In this document: one piece after another, positions 11,167 to 23,209 of the stretch | Layout of the letters: the number at the start of each line of letters is the position of its first letter | How positions within the stretch are numbered: position 1 is the first letter of the stretch | Assembly: GCA_014529385.2 (NCBI GenBank) | Contig: CM043944.1 | Coordinates: 64,748,248-64,812,247, forward strand | Source of the DNA: Adiantum capillus-veneris | Taxonomy: Eukaryota; Streptophyta; Polypodiopsida; Polypodiales; Pteridaceae | Length of the DNA: 64,000 bases | Direction of reading: 5' to 3' | Translations under genes and position numbers: made by a program | Notes under the pieces: model-generated | Seen by the model: only the letters and a program-made list of their open reading frames with translations | Databases searched by the model: none | What the model was told of the DNA's origin: nothing

Positions 11167-14100
11167 ATGGCTGGATCACAGGACACTGCTCTTTACAATA
11201 TCAAGAAGCTGGATGGAACCAATTTCCCATTGTGGAAGCAGCAGATTTGGCACGTGTTGGTACAAAAGAAGAAGATAAAACCTATAAAGCATAAGGGGAT
11301 AAAACCAGAAGATATGGACGAAGATGAATGGAGCGAAATGGATGAATTGGCACTTTCTACCATTATGCTGACTTTGGGAGAAAGCGTTTACTTCAATGTA
11401 GCAGACGAGATGTTGGCTTATTAAGCATGGTTAAAGCTGAGTGATCTTTATGAGAAGCAGAGTGCAGCTTCACAGGTATACTGGCTTAAGAAGCTTGTTG
11501 ACTTGAAGATGAAAGAAGGGACACCTATGTCCAATCATCTGAATGAATTCAACACAATCTATAGTCAGTTGTCAGATCAAGGTGTAAAGTTTGATGAACC
11601 TGTTAGAGCTATGTTCCTGTTGATCACATTGCCGGAAAGTTGGGACACTTTTCGCACAGCTTTGAGTAATTCTGCACCTCCAGATGGTTTGAACATAGTA
11701 GGTGTAGAAGGAAGTCTGCTTACTGAAGAAACCAATAGAAAGACAATGGACAAAGGCAAAGGAACAGCCTTAGTTGTCAGGGGGAAGGACCAAATAAAAG
11801 TACAAAGGTGGAAAGAGGAATCAGTCGCGTAGCAAGTCCCGCAGTGCTAAAGGCAAGAGTGACATAGAATGCTACCATTGTGGCAAGAAGGGTCACATGA
11901 AAAGAGACTGCAGAGAATGGAAAGCAGAAAAAGGCAAAGAGAAAGTTGAAGACCATGGTGAGAAGAACAAGTCCTCAGTGAAGATTCAAGAAATAAATGT
12001 GACAAACATTGTTGCAGAGGATGACAGTCTAGTGTCAGGAGACATCTACTTCTTGAAGAATACAATGGGCTCAGCTCTTCTTACAACATCTGATGGAAAT
12101 GCACTGAGTGACTGGATTATAGACTCAGGGGCATCACTTCATGTGTCTCCAAACAAGGAGTGGTTTACCTCTTATGTGACCGCTAAAGATCATGTTCGGC
12201 TAGGCAATGGGCAGACATGTGAGATATTAGGTGTTGGAGATGTTCAATTGAAGTTTCAGAATGGCTCTTCTTTCACGCTGAAGAATGTGAGACATGTTCC
12301 CGCAATTACAAAGAGCTTGATCAACACAGGTTTACTTGATGATGCTAGCTACGTCACCACTTTTGGACGGAACATGTGGAAGATATCCAAGGGTTCTATG
12401 ACAGTAGCACATGGAGTAAAGTCTGGAGGACTTTACATGATTTATGTATCAAATGTCTCTAAAAATGTAATCAATGTAACCGAGCAGCCGAACGTTTCTT
12501 TGTGGCATAGCCGGTTAGGACATATGTCCAAGAAGGGAATGGAAATCTTGTCTCGTTCTGGTTATTTGCCTGGCTTTTCATTTAATGATTTTGAATTCTG
12601 TGAACATTGTCTGTATGGTAAGAAAACACAGCAGCCACATAAGCATAGAAACAATAGAAGAGATACACAGTTGGCACTTGTTCATAGTGATTTGTGTGGA
12701 CCTATGCCTAACCTATCTCTAGGGGGAGCTTCTTACTTTATGACATTTATAGATGATTACTCGAGGAAAGTATGGGTTTACTTTCTCAAGCACAAGGATG
12801 AAGCGTTTAGTGTTTTCAAAACGTTTGTGACACTTGTGGAGAGTCGGAGTGGCAAGAAGCTTAAATGCTCGCACTGACAATGGTGGAGAGTATGTTTCAA
12901 AGGCCTTTCAGGACTTTTGTGAGTCAAAAGGTATAAAACGTGAACTTACTGCTCCTTACAATCCTCCTCAAAATGGTGTTGCTAAGAGGATGAATAGGAC
13001 CATACAAGAGAAGGTTAGAAGTATGTTGTCTAATGCACAGCTGCCAAATGGGTTTTGGGCTGAAGCTGTATCAACAGTTGTTCATCTTGTAAATAGATCT
13101 CCTAGCATGGTTTTGTAGAAGGATTCAGTGCCAGAGATGGTATGGTCATGCAAAATGCCCTCATACAAGCATCTCAGAGTCTTTGGCTGTGAGGCATATA
13201 CTCACATCCCAAAGGAATTTAGGAAGAAACTTGAGCCAAAGAGTAGAAAGTGCATCTTTCTAGGCTATGGTAATTCTGGTGAGATGGGATACAGACTTTG
13301 GGATCCCGAATCCAGAAAGGTTGTCCGCAGAAATGATGTTCACTTTAATGAATCCAAATATCATTCTAAACCAGAGAGGGTTGAGGAGATTAGAAGAGTT
13401 GTCTTCCAAGAAGATGGACCTGCACGTGCAAGACAAAATGTCAGGGCTCAAGAGGAGCAAGGACAGGATAGAGTGGAACCACAAGTTGTGGCTGAGCCTG
13501 AGCCACCTATTGTGCGTAGATCTGGACGTATCACGCGACCTCCTGATAGGTTTGTTCCATCTATGAACCATGTCATGTTGACTGATTGCAATGAGCCTTC
13601 ATGTTACAAGGAAGCAGTGCAAATGAAGGACTCCGGGAATTGGCAATTGGCAATGCAGTTAGAGATGACAGCTCTGCATAAAAACCAGACATGGAAGCTA
13701 GTTAAATTACCATGGGGCAAAAAGGCTCTACCTTGTAAATGGGTTTACAGGTATAAGATCACCGCTCATGATAGTCAGCCAAAGTACAAAGCAAGGCTTG
13801 TTGCCAAGGGCTTTAAGCAAGAACAAGGCATTGACTTTGATGAAGTCTTCTCTCCAGTGGTCAAGATGACTACATTGAGATGCTTTCTTGCATTGGTTGC
13901 CATATTAGATTTGGTGTTGCACCAAATGGATGTCAAGACAACGTTCTTGCATGGTGATTTAGATGTGGAAATTTACATGCAGTAGCCAGAAGGGTTCGTT
14001 GAGAAAGGCAAGGAAGATTGGGTATGCCAGTTGTTAAAGAGTCTTTATGGATTAAAACAATCACCGCGGGCATGGTACCATAAATTCCACAAGTTTATGC

Positions 14101-15134
14101 TTTCTCAAGGCTACAAACGTAGTGAGTTCGATCACTGTCTATATACAAAGAAGGCTAAGGATGGCAGTTGGCTGATCCTTATTTTGTATGTGCATGACAT
14201 GTTGATTGCTGGCAAGCACTTGGAAGAAATTTCAGCTTTGAAGTCAAAGATGGCAAAATCATTTGACATGAAAGACATGGGTGAGGCAAGTCATATACTT
14301 GGTATGCGCATTGAGAGAGACAGATCAAAGAAGTTGATTTGATTATCTCAAACAGAGTATATTGACAAGGTTTTGCAATGTTTCAATATGGAGAAGGGAA
14401 AGGCACTGAGTGTTCCATTGCCACCATATGTGAAACTTAGCAAACAAGATTGTCCTGTGTCTGAGGAAGAACAGGCTGAAATGGATAAGATTCCATATTC
14501 GTCTGCAGTGGGTAGTTTGATGTACGCAATGATTGCTACTCGCCCAGACATTGCATTTGCAGTGGGAGTAGTAAGTCGATACATGTCAAACCCAGGCAAG
14601 AAACATTGGGAGGCAGTGAAAGGAATATTGAGATACCTGAAAGCTACAAAGAGTATGCGTATATGCTATGGGAGTCAGGAGCTAAGTGTAAAGGGTTTTA
14701 CAGACTCAGATTATGCAGGTGACTTAGACAACCGAAGGTCTACGTCAGGGTATGTCTTTACATTGGCTGGTGGAGTAGTATCATGGCGTTCTAGATTACA
14801 AGATTGTGTTACTCAGTCTACTACAGAGGCTGAATATGTTGCAGCATCAGAGGCATGCAAAGAATCAATTTGGCTTAATCGACAAGTAACAGGTTTGGGA
14901 ACCAAAGAAGAGATGTCTGTGTTATATTGTGATAGTCAAAGTGCTATACAATTGGCTCGCAATCCAGTTTATCACTCAAAGACAAAGCATGTGGATGTGA
15001 AGTATCATTTCATCAGGGAAATGCTCGAGGATAAGCAACTTCAGCTTGTCAAAGTTCACACCACAGAAAATCCTGTTGATCTACTTACAAAAGGACTTCC
15101 CTCAGAGAGCTTTGCGCATTTCACAAGCAGTTAG
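11167..15134 (+). pseudogene. Copia gag-pol polyprotein, broken
   Basis: Gag starts MAGSQDTALYNIKKLDGTNF (11167) and has a CCHC knuckle, CYHCGKKGHMKRDC, at 11870-11911. Protease has DSGASLH near 12121. Integrase has the HHCC finger (12508-12640), LVHSDLCGPM and RTDNGGEY. Reverse transcriptase covers about 13620-14340, and RNase H has GFTDSDYAGD and TTEAEYVA up to the stop at 15132-15134. Stops lie at 11422, 13116, 13983 (after CAG) and 14340. Frame changes lie near 11780-11808 and 12869. The integrase Glu is replaced by Lys (NGVAKRMNRT, near 12980), and the RT box is YVHD instead of YVDD (14187-14198). It cannot make active enzymes. Confidence 0.95.
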
Positions 15135-15220
15135 GTGTAGGGTAGTACATCACTTCTCTACATCTCTTGTATATTAGCTTGTATAGTAGCTTCTCTCACA
15201 CTTAAAGTACCACATTAGAC

Positions 15221-15234
15221 TTTAAGTGGGAGGT
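15221..15234 (+). other. Copia polypurine tract
   Basis: TTTAAGTGGGAGGT directly precedes the 3' LTR. Such a purine-rich tract primes plus-strand DNA synthesis in LTR retrotransposons. Confidence 0.75.
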
Positions 15235-15426
15235 TGTTGGGGTATAAAGCCCAATGTGGTCGCCCAGGTAAGTGGGCGGGCCGCCAGGTATGTACACATG
15301 TTCTTTTGTAAAAACCTAATAAGAACTCACTATGCTCTACACATTACAGTAGAGCGAGTTCACCATATCGTCGTGCTCTTCTTCTCGCACTCTCTCTCGC
15401 GCCGTACTTCCGCTCGTACTCCTTCA
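15235..15426 (+). repeat. Copia 3' LTR (192 bp)
   Basis: Same length as the 5' LTR, with four substitutions, all in the last 70 bases. It ends TTCA, followed by target duplication CTAAG (15427-15431). Confidence 0.95.
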
Positions 15427-15933
15427 CTAAGTGCTAACCATGGGGTTCCAAGCAAGGGGCTTTCGTAGGCGCTCCTCCGTGCAAGTAGGCTGCCGCTGCT
15501 CTAGGCCTAGTCGCAAGTGCTCCCAAGATCGAAGCAAACCAGTCCTCCAGTCTCCTGCTCAAACCAACTCTACCATCTCTGTGAAGATCCATCTGGTCGA
15601 AGGTTGCCAGGGGCCTCCTGCCTGAGGCACCCTAGCACGATGCCGCTGTAGCAAGAGCTCCTTCCAGGGCTCCTCACCTGGAAGATGTCCTCGGACGATG
15701 AATTTCCCAAGAAGGGCTCTGCTCTGTTGTGCTGGGTCGATGATCCCAAGCCCTCCCTGTGAACAAGGAACAATGATGACCTGCCAAGCCACTTTAGCCC
15801 GGGCTGTTTGAGTGTCACACTGTGACCAAATAAAATTCCTGATCAGCCTCTCTACCTGGCTGATACAAGAACTCAAGAAGATCCAACAAGAAGTGATGTA
15901 CCACATAGTAGCCAACAACACGTGGTTGGCCAC
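15427..15933 (-). pseudogene. LINE ORF2 middle part (copy A), after the RT active site
   Basis: The complement reads HVLLATMWYITSCWIFLSSC, then VERLIRNFIWSQCDTQTARAKVAW and QGGLGIIDPAQQSRALLGKF, as in copy B (about 32085-32310). This is the region after the reverse transcriptase fingers and palm. The piece is bounded by the copia target site on one side and the solo-LTR target site on the other. It is inactive because the gene is split. Confidence 0.85.
15929..15933 (+). repeat. Target-site duplication of solo LTR, left copy (GCCAC)
   Basis: GCCAC precedes the TGTAACC end, and an identical GCCAC lies at 17274-17278. Joining the flanks restores the LINE reading (RLVVANHVLLATMW), which confirms the insertion boundaries. 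Confidence 0.9.
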
Positions 15934-17273
15934 TGTAACCAGGAGGTGTGTTTTTCATGTTGCCTTCCGTAAATAAGTACTAGATATTTTTATTTATTTT
16001 ATTTTTACTTGTTTTCCTCGGAACCCTCGAAAAGGTGCAAGTGGACATTGCATGGCCAGTGTGAAACGGCTGTTGTCGAATAGGTTTCTCACAGCGCGAG
16101 TCTGGGTCGGTCAGTCTGGGACTGGTCGGGCCAGTTAGCACTGAATTCTGATGAGTATGGAAGCCTGTGTGCGCCAAATGAAGTCTGGGCCACTCGGAAA
16201 GTCACTTATAACTTTATAAGTCAGTGGGAACTAGAAAATTAACTCAAAAGGGGCAAACTGGACACGTGGCGGCTTCTTGGGAGTTTGCTTCTTCCAGCTG
16301 AAGAGGGGGCGCCCAATTTGAGAGAGGAGGCTGATTTTTTTATCATAAGTGAGCTACAGTGTGTGTGTGAGTAGTGGGTGCAGGTCTACAGCTTTAATGG
16401 AAAGCTTACCTTCTCCTCTGTCTCATGTAGTGCGATGATTTGCTCTCGTGCATCTCTCTCTCCCCTTTGGCACATATGGTAATGCCCCACTAGATGGGCT
16501 ACTCAGATGAACATGTACAGTTCTGGGGGTTTATGCGCGTTTGCCAAGGCAAGAGCCTTCTGAACAGGACCGGATTAGCTAATTGCTAATCCCCCACAGG
16601 TACGCACAGTTCCATCGCGAAAGATTGCGAGTTTGGAGAGTTTTCTTGTTTGAAATCTCGTCCGATTCACAGGGGAACTGTCCCATTGCATGCGGGAGCC
16701 CTTTGGACACGCGTAGGCGTGTTCGCTCCGCTAAAAACGATGCGAAACAGTGAATTATAGCCCGTTGTGTTTTTCTGCAGGTTTAGGGTTTCGCACCTAA
16801 ACTGGAAGGGAACCCCGGGGGAGCCTTGTGAGAGCCTTGGGATGCGTGTACAGGCTTTTGGGCACCCGACAGTGAAAAACAGGGAATTACAGCTTGCTGA
16901 ATTTCTGTGACAGCTCACTAGAAAGCTTCCAGATAGCGAGGGAATCCGTCCTAGACAGATGCTTTTGACCTACAGGGGTTTTTGCGCCGTTATGCTGCCA
17001 AAATCAGATCGAAAACCTGCGTTTTCAGCCCTCGCCATGTTTGGACAGATTTGTGAAAGCTTGTACGAAGTGGTCTGATCGTCTACCTTAATTGGAATAA
17101 AGAAATACCGAAAGGGGCGCCAGTCTTTGGGGCCTACAAGGTGTCGGTCTCGTGTGAGCAGTGACATTCTAGTCGCTGGACGCAACTGTGTTCTCTTCCC
17201 TTCTCAGTGCTTTGTGTAAAGTTAACAGGTAATTGAAATAGTACCGCCCTCTACGTCGTGCAGGCCGGTTATA
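15934..17273 (+). mobile_element. Solo LTR (1340 bp) inserted in LINE copy A
   Basis: The insert begins TGTAACC and ends GGTTATA. These are imperfect inverted termini if the last TA is a mutated CA. A 5-bp GCCAC duplication flanks it. There is no coding frame, primer site or polypurine tract, so it fits a solo LTR left by recombination of an unknown LTR retrotransposon. An AT-rich TTATAACTTTATAAG near 16206-16220 could be its TATA region. A diverged relative lies in minus orientation around 6480-6610. Confidence 0.8.
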
Positions 17274-17278
17274 GCCAC

Positions 17279-19694
17279 TACAAGTCTGCCAGCCAAAGAA
17301 AGTCGTGCGGAGCTCCAACGTAGCAACTTCCTCCTTATAGATAGGAGGAGGGGAGCAATCTGCTGCTCTGGGGAGAAGTCCAAACCAACCTGATAGCCCA
17401 AGTACCGAACTGCAGTCTTTGGAATCCAACCGAGAAAGCCACTGTCTTTCTCCAGTTGATCAGTGCGCCAGTTGCACAACAGAAGGTCTCAAGAGCCTTC
17501 TCACAGCTGTGAAGGTTTGCCTCCTAGCCATCCAAGTACAAGGCTAAGTCATCAGCAAACTCAGCATCCAGTAGCTCATGCCCCCGAATAGGGAGTGCTA
17601 AGCCCCGTAGACCAACCTGCTGCGACACCAAAAAACTGCTCATCGTCTCAGCATACAACAGAAAGAGAAATGGGGCAAGAGGGCAGCCCTGTCTGACCGA
17701 ACATATGAGCATGAAACGATCACCCCTACTCATGACAAAAGTACCTGACTGTGTGCCCGTCTGTACAAAGCTGACACCCCTCTGATCCAGGCATCTGAGA
17801 AGCCCATCCTCCGTAGAGTTCCCTCCAGAAAGTCCTAGTCAACTCTTTCATAGCCCTTCTCAAAATCGAGAAGAAGAATCACCAGATCCTCACCACGGAG
17901 CCGCGCTAGGACAAAAGCCTCCCAAAAAGTAAAGATGTTGTCAAGGATACTGCACTCCTTGACAAACATTGTCTGAGTCCCATGTATAAGGCTCTCTAGA
18001 AGTGGCTGGATCCTCAAACTCAGAGCCTTGGCAAGAATTTTGTAGGCTTAGTTGAGGATGGTGATGGGGCGCCACTATCGAATCTCATCCAAGCAGCCAC
18101 CCTCCTTGGGAATGAGGTAGATGAGACCCTCACTCATGATGTCAGGCATCTCTCCTCTATGCAAGATGTACTGAAAAGCACTACAGAGATCTGGGCCAAG
18201 CAAGTCCCAGTACGCAAAGAAAAAAATGGGAGTCAAGCCATCCTCACGTGGACAGCTACCACGAGGGAGTGCACTAAGAGCCGTGTGCAACTCCTCAAGC
18301 TGAAGTGGCAGCTCAAGCCTCTGACGCATCTCCTCAATCACAAGGCAAGGCATCTGTGCCCACACCTGCTCCCTGCATGCATCCTGATGCTCTGACTGAG
18401 GCTCTGCAGACAGTAACTCACGGTAAAAGTCAATAGCAACTGCACGCATGTCCTCTGGCTCAGAAGCAACTGACCCGTCGGGCCTCCTCAACTGACTGAC
18501 GTTGGCATGCGTTTGTCGAGGCCCCACTGCCTCAAAGAAAGAACCAGTCACTCTGTCACCACCTATGTCCATTGAGATGCTTGTCGATGGAAAGCAAACT
18601 CATGGCGCCCCTTCTCTGTGCTAACAAGCTCTTGGCGAGCCTGCTGTAACTTCTCCTCCAACCAAGGACTGTCTGGATGCTACTCTTGCATCCTCTGCAA
18701 GGAAGCAACGCCCCGTCTGAGACGCAGCTTCTTCTCTCTCGCTACAACCAGGCAAGCCAACGACTCTTGGAGAAAGAAACGACTAAGCTGAGCAAGTCCT
18801 AAGGCCACTCTGTTAGCAGGAGAATCCTGCATGTCCAAGCTCTCTATCCAAAGAGCCTCTACTCGCTCTTTGAGTGCAAAGTCCAGCAAGACCCTCTCAG
18901 GGATGCGAAGCATTGTGCTCCCCCTCCTCTGTCTATTTGCCACTGTGAGGATCATTGGTGCATGGTCCGAGAAGGAAGTCCCTGCCAAAATGCCAACTGT
19001 CCCACCCAAGTCACAGAAATGGTCACTAGTGTAGAAGCAATCTATCCGCGATAGATTCACTCCTCCCACTCTATGGTCCGAATGAGAGAAGGCCAGGTTG
19101 TCTGGGGGCCTCACAAAGCTAGAGTGCTGCCACACATCTGAAACCCTCAGTCATACAAAACCTCTCCCAAGCTGCCAGGTCAACTCCATGCACAGTAGCA
19201 TGGCTACCACCAATCCTGTTAGAAGGGTCCTCCGACATGTTGAAGTCACCCCCTATGCACCACTGCTCTGCCTGCGGTAGAGACTCAACTATCTGTGACC
19301 AAAACTCTGCTCGTGCACTCGCAACATTGGGCGCATATATGTTCAGGAAGCCCACAAGGCAACCCTGAACCTGCATAGTGATCCACTGAGCCCTGCCTGG
19401 CACATAATCCCTCTTCCCACAATGGCCTGCTGCAAAGAATCTGCAATAGTCATACATACCCCACCCTGGATGTCTCCAGGTCCAAAAGCAGCTGACCAAA
19501 AAGTATCATATCGTCCACGCAAGAGCAGACCCACAACGTCTAATGTGGATCTCACACAGATGATGCTAATGTAGCATAAGGAAATCAATCTCGCCTCCCA
19601 CAAGGCAATGCGCAAGCTCCTGACACAGTCGGCCCCTCTGACGCTGAAACTGGGGCTCACCTAGACCCTGCACGTTCCATGAGACGATCCTCGT
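17279..19694 (-). pseudogene. LINE ORF2 N-terminal half (copy A): endonuclease and reverse transcriptase
   Basis: The start codon position carries ACG (19694-19692) where copies B and C have ATG. Endonuclease pieces lie at 19660-19119 (VGFLNIYAPNVASARAEFWS, GGDFNMSEDPSNRIGG) and 19135-18680 (NLSRIDCFYTSDHF, SFSDHAPMILTV). The reverse transcriptase follows at 18572-17524, with LLLDFEKGYERVD and EFADDLALYLDG; FADD is the catalytic box. Frames are cut by several stops. The piece ends at the solo-LTR target site. Confidence 0.88.
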
Positions 19695-21521
19695 GGGGAG
19701 CGAGAGAGAACCGATGCTTCTGCAGCAGCTAAACGTGCTATCTTCGAGGCTGGCTTGGATGGGGAGTAATCCGCAGCCAAGCGTCCTCTAGATAGGCGTG
19801 ACTGTAAAGAGTGCCTGGCCCAAGCCCAAGTAGATCGAGCCGTACGTAAAGCAATCTCCTCTGTCCAGGAGTCCTCATGAATGTCTTCATAGCATGGCAA
19901 GCACTGCGTATCAGCAAAGAAGTGAACCACAATGTGTAACTCCTAGGTCTCCCATGTGGTGAGAGAACTCTAGGGCCTGTGTATGCAGCCACTCCAACAC
20001 TAAGTAGAGAGTCCACTTAGTCTGGTCCATGCCGCAAAGGGGAAAAGAGAAGCCAACCACTGAGTCCAAGGCCTCTATCCCCCTAGTTGCAAGGAACAGA
20101 ACATGAACACTGAAGCAGGCTGCCTCATGGTCTGCTGAAGAGTCACCGAGAAAGCGTGTAAAGTCAAAGTCAAAGAAGTCCCATCGGCACCGAATGTCAA
20201 AGCTCTTCAGACCACGAGGGATTGCTGCAAAGGGAGACGTCTGTACCTGTAAAGGGGGTCGCAAGAAAGGTTGTCCCTCTCTCGCCAAGCCACTCATGGC
20301 AAAGGCACTGCCAAGAGATCTCCTAGCAGCCGGGGATGGCTTTGCCCCCTGGGACGACTGTGGAACTGGAGCGAGAGGGGGGGTGTAGGTGCAGGGGGAG
20401 GTGGGGGAGAGGGAAGTGGGGGAGAAGAGGGGCGAGAGGGATCGACAAAGGTAGAGGGGCAAGGAGGAGAGGCGGCGGGAGCAGAAGGCGGGGGGGAACT
20501 CGGGGGGGAGGGGGGGTTGTCGAGGGTGAAGCTGAGGTGGGGGCAGGAGCAGGGACCTCGTCCTGCTCAAGAGGACCGAATCGGTTCCCCGTGGGAACCC
20601 ACTGCTACTGGGCAGGCGCCTGAGGACCACCCTCAGTGCCAGGCTGTCGCTGTGGCCCCTGCCGTCGTCGACCACGAACCTGTTGCCATCCCTCCTCCGC
20701 TAGAGCCCTAGGCTCGGAGGGTGGCTCTGCTTGTGTGCTTTGTGTCTGCCTGTGGGCTGTTGGCCAGCCCTTGCAGGCTGGGGCTGAGTCTGTGGTGTAG
20801 GTCGGGGTCTCCTCCGTGGATAGGCCTTCGCAAGATGGCCCATTTGTCGACAAATGAAGCACTGGTTCGGGAAGCCCGGGTACTCCACGCTCTGTCTAAA
20901 CCAACCTCTACTCACCCGAGGAAGGAGGATGACCTTCGGGAGAGTGTGAGTGTCCTTAACCAGAGCGCGAACTGAGGGAATGCCGGCCACCTTGGCAACT
21001 CTACTAAGGCTACCATGCGAGGTGTCTCCAGGATAGTCCCAATCGCTGAGCCTATCCTAGACAAGAGTGGTAGGTACTCCCTCCGCAAACCAGGAAAGCA
21101 GACGGAGTTGGGAATGTCTGCCTCCTCTACCAAAACATTTGAAGCAGGGTCAAAACCATGTCTCCACTGTCGAAAGTGGGCTCGAGCTGCTTGGATGGTC
21201 AAGGGGCTTATGGCGATGACCTTGGACACCATCTTGGAGGTCTCAATCTTGATCTGATAGTAGCCTCGTCCGAGGATCTGAACGTCCAAGATCTTCCCCA
21301 TCTCTGCAAGAAGGCGGGCCTTGTGAAGTTCACGCAGCTCTCCTCTACTGGGTCTGGTGCTGAGAATCTTGCAGATGACAGAAGTCACCTTCAAAGCGCT
21401 CTACCTCTGCGGCTAGGCTCACTTGCTCTGTCGGTGAAAGAGCAAGTCGAATAATGGGCTCAGCGGGGTCGGGTGAGGGGACTTCAATGGAGTTCCTTTG
21501 TGGCAAAGCTTGAGCCTCCAT
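19676..21521 (-). pseudogene. LINE ORF1 (copy A)
   Basis: It begins MEAQALPQRNSIEVPSPDPA at 21521. A DUF4283-like region follows (LGRGYYQIKIETSKMVSKVI, then FRQWRHGFDP and VCFPGLRREYLPLLSRIGSA). Next come a zinc-knuckle-like CFICRQMGHLAKAYPRR (last Cys is Tyr here), a proline-rich linker and the C-terminal region (FDIRCRWDFFDFDFTRF, ALDSVVGFSFPLCGMDQ). Several frame changes and a deletion near 19937 make it a pseudogene. In plant L1 elements ORF1 binds RNA and travels with the ORF2 protein. Confidence 0.82.
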
Positions 21522-21550
21522 TTGTGTCTGCTGCTGCGAAGAAGAGGCGG

Positions 21551-23154
21551 GGAGAGATCTACAATGGTGGGTACTCCTCTTGCTGCTCCAATATCTAGTG
21601 TAAAGAAATTTGTAATCTGTCTCTGGGACTGTCTCTCTCCAACTCTCCTCAGTAAAGTGTCTCTATGCCTGTGTAACTCAAGTAGATACAGTCGAAGACA
21701 TCTATGATCCTCATAACTCATGACCCTAGATAGAGGCCCAAAACCCTTTTTGAATAGACAATGAAAACGGCCTCGTATCTCATAGTACACTGTGCAATGA
21801 CATATGTAATGTAGCTCTGTGTCTGGCTGTAGATGACGTAAGCGGCATATCTTGCTATCTGCTGGTATCCCTCTGAATTACCATGAGAAAGATGTGTGTC
21901 TATATAGCTAGGTTGAATCACAAAACCATCCCCTGTAAGGTAGAAGATGCTCTCTATAGAAATCCATCTGCGTGCCCAACTCCTGTACTGGCTCTATCCA
22001 TGTCCTCCTCGTGTCTAGCTAGATCAGATCCTGATGAATAAGTCTAGTAATCTCCACCCATGTCAGAGACATCAAGGGTGCCTGTAGAGAGTACTGAAAA
22101 GGAGGCAGCCTACTGTCCATGGTGAAGCCATGTGTCTGAAACCATGATGTCATCTGTGCATACCAGCATGATGTATCCCCCTGTAGAGCTAACTGTCTGT
22201 AGGACACTAGGGCCAACCTGGCATATCTATCTCTGGTAGTATCCCATAGTCTGTGTACAAAGGAGACTGATCTGGTAAGCGCCTCAATCTCCATAGGGAG
22301 GGCAGCTAACTCCGCTCGAATGATATCATGCGGTACGGAGGCCTTGGCTCTAATCAGTCGAGAGATCATAGATACCAAGGGCCTCTTCATACGTCTCCAA
22401 CCATCCTGGCCTACAGAAGGTCCCTAAACCTGCACCCCATATAGCATAAGAGGCAACCAAAGTACCAAAGAGCCATAACTTTGTCCTAGGTTCCTAGAAC
22501 TGAACCTGCAAACAACTCTAGTCAGTCTAGTCTCTGCTGCTCTTCTCAAAGAAAATCTTGGCCCAGTAAAGACTACCCCCAGGTAAGTGTATGTACAATC
22601 TCCTGACCATATGCGAAAGTAGGTGCTGATCTCCTGATCCACTGTGGTGTGGTGTTAAACACCATAATCTTGGTTTTACCAAGGTTTACACACAATCCAC
22701 TATCCTCTGCAAAAATGTGTAGTGCATCCAAATGTCGTTGCATACCCTCTGGTGAGTCAGATATCAACATAATATCATCAGCATATAACAACAATGGGAT
22801 ACATGTCCCTGCTAGCTGGGCACCTCTGTCACCCTCTTTGTCAATGTGATCAGACACCTCATCAACATACATACCAAATAGAGTAGGAGACGATGGTCAG
22901 CCCTGTTTCACCCCAATAGTAGAGTGAACTAAATCAGATACCCCTTCCGGAGTGCGTACATGTCCCATCACTGATCTCTACAAAGCCATAATCTCCCAAA
23001 TCAATTCTATGGGCACCCCTATCTCCTGTAGTCTGCGCATCAATCGAGCTCTCGGTACCATGTCAAATGCTTTGCGGAAATCCACAAAGCTACAATAAAT
23101 CCATCTCCCATGTGACTTGCCCTCCTCAATGATGACTCTGAGTGTCAGAATATG
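21551..23154 (-). pseudogene. Remnant of a second LINE type (not L1), reverse transcriptase region
   Basis: The complement encodes HILTLRVIIEEGK, then YCSFVDFRKAFDMVPRARL, a damaged QGxPSSPTLFGMYVDEV, LLLYADDIMLISDSPEGMQ with the YADD box (about 22790), and TYTYLGVVFTGP. A long C-terminal region follows (KRPLVSMISRLIRAK, YARLALVSYRQLALQGDTSC). These differ from the FADD-type L1 copies, so this is another non-LTR clade. Homology stops at a microsatellite upstream and at LINE copy A downstream. Several stops and shifts are present. Confidence 0.8.

Positions 23155-23207
<53 letters not shown>
23155..23207. repeat. Microsatellite (AT)n(AG)n
   Basis: About eight AT units are followed by about eighteen AG units. 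The reverse transcriptase homology of the adjacent LINE ends exactly where it begins. Confidence 0.95.

Positions 23208-23209
<2 letters not shown>

Larger units (their letters stand above)
9889..15426 (+). mobile_element. Ty1/copia retrotransposon, complete structure, inactive
   Basis: The element is 5538 bp with 192-bp LTRs that start TGTTGG and end TTCA. A tRNA-iMet-type primer-binding site lies two bases after the 5' LTR, a purine-rich tract abuts the 3' LTR, and 5-bp CTAAG duplications flank it. Domain order is gag, protease, integrase, reverse transcriptase, RNase H, which defines copia. By eye the LTRs differ at 4 of 192 positions (about 2%), so insertion is fairly recent. Even so, the coding region has four stops, at least two frameshifts and two altered catalytic residues. 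Confidence 0.97.
8600..21550 (-). mobile_element. L1-type LINE, copy A, interrupted by a copia element and a solo LTR
   Basis: Three minus-strand pieces (21550-17274, 15933-15427 and 9888-8600) join into one LINE of roughly 6 kb, close to the 6.36 kb of copy B. The breaks coincide exactly with the two inserted LTR elements and their 5-bp target duplications. The 3' end near 8600 has a T-rich tail like copy B. The 5' end near 21550 adjoins a different LINE. All coding parts carry stops and frameshifts. Insertion order: LINE first, then the copia element and the solo-LTR element, whose relative order is unknown. Confidence 0.85.
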
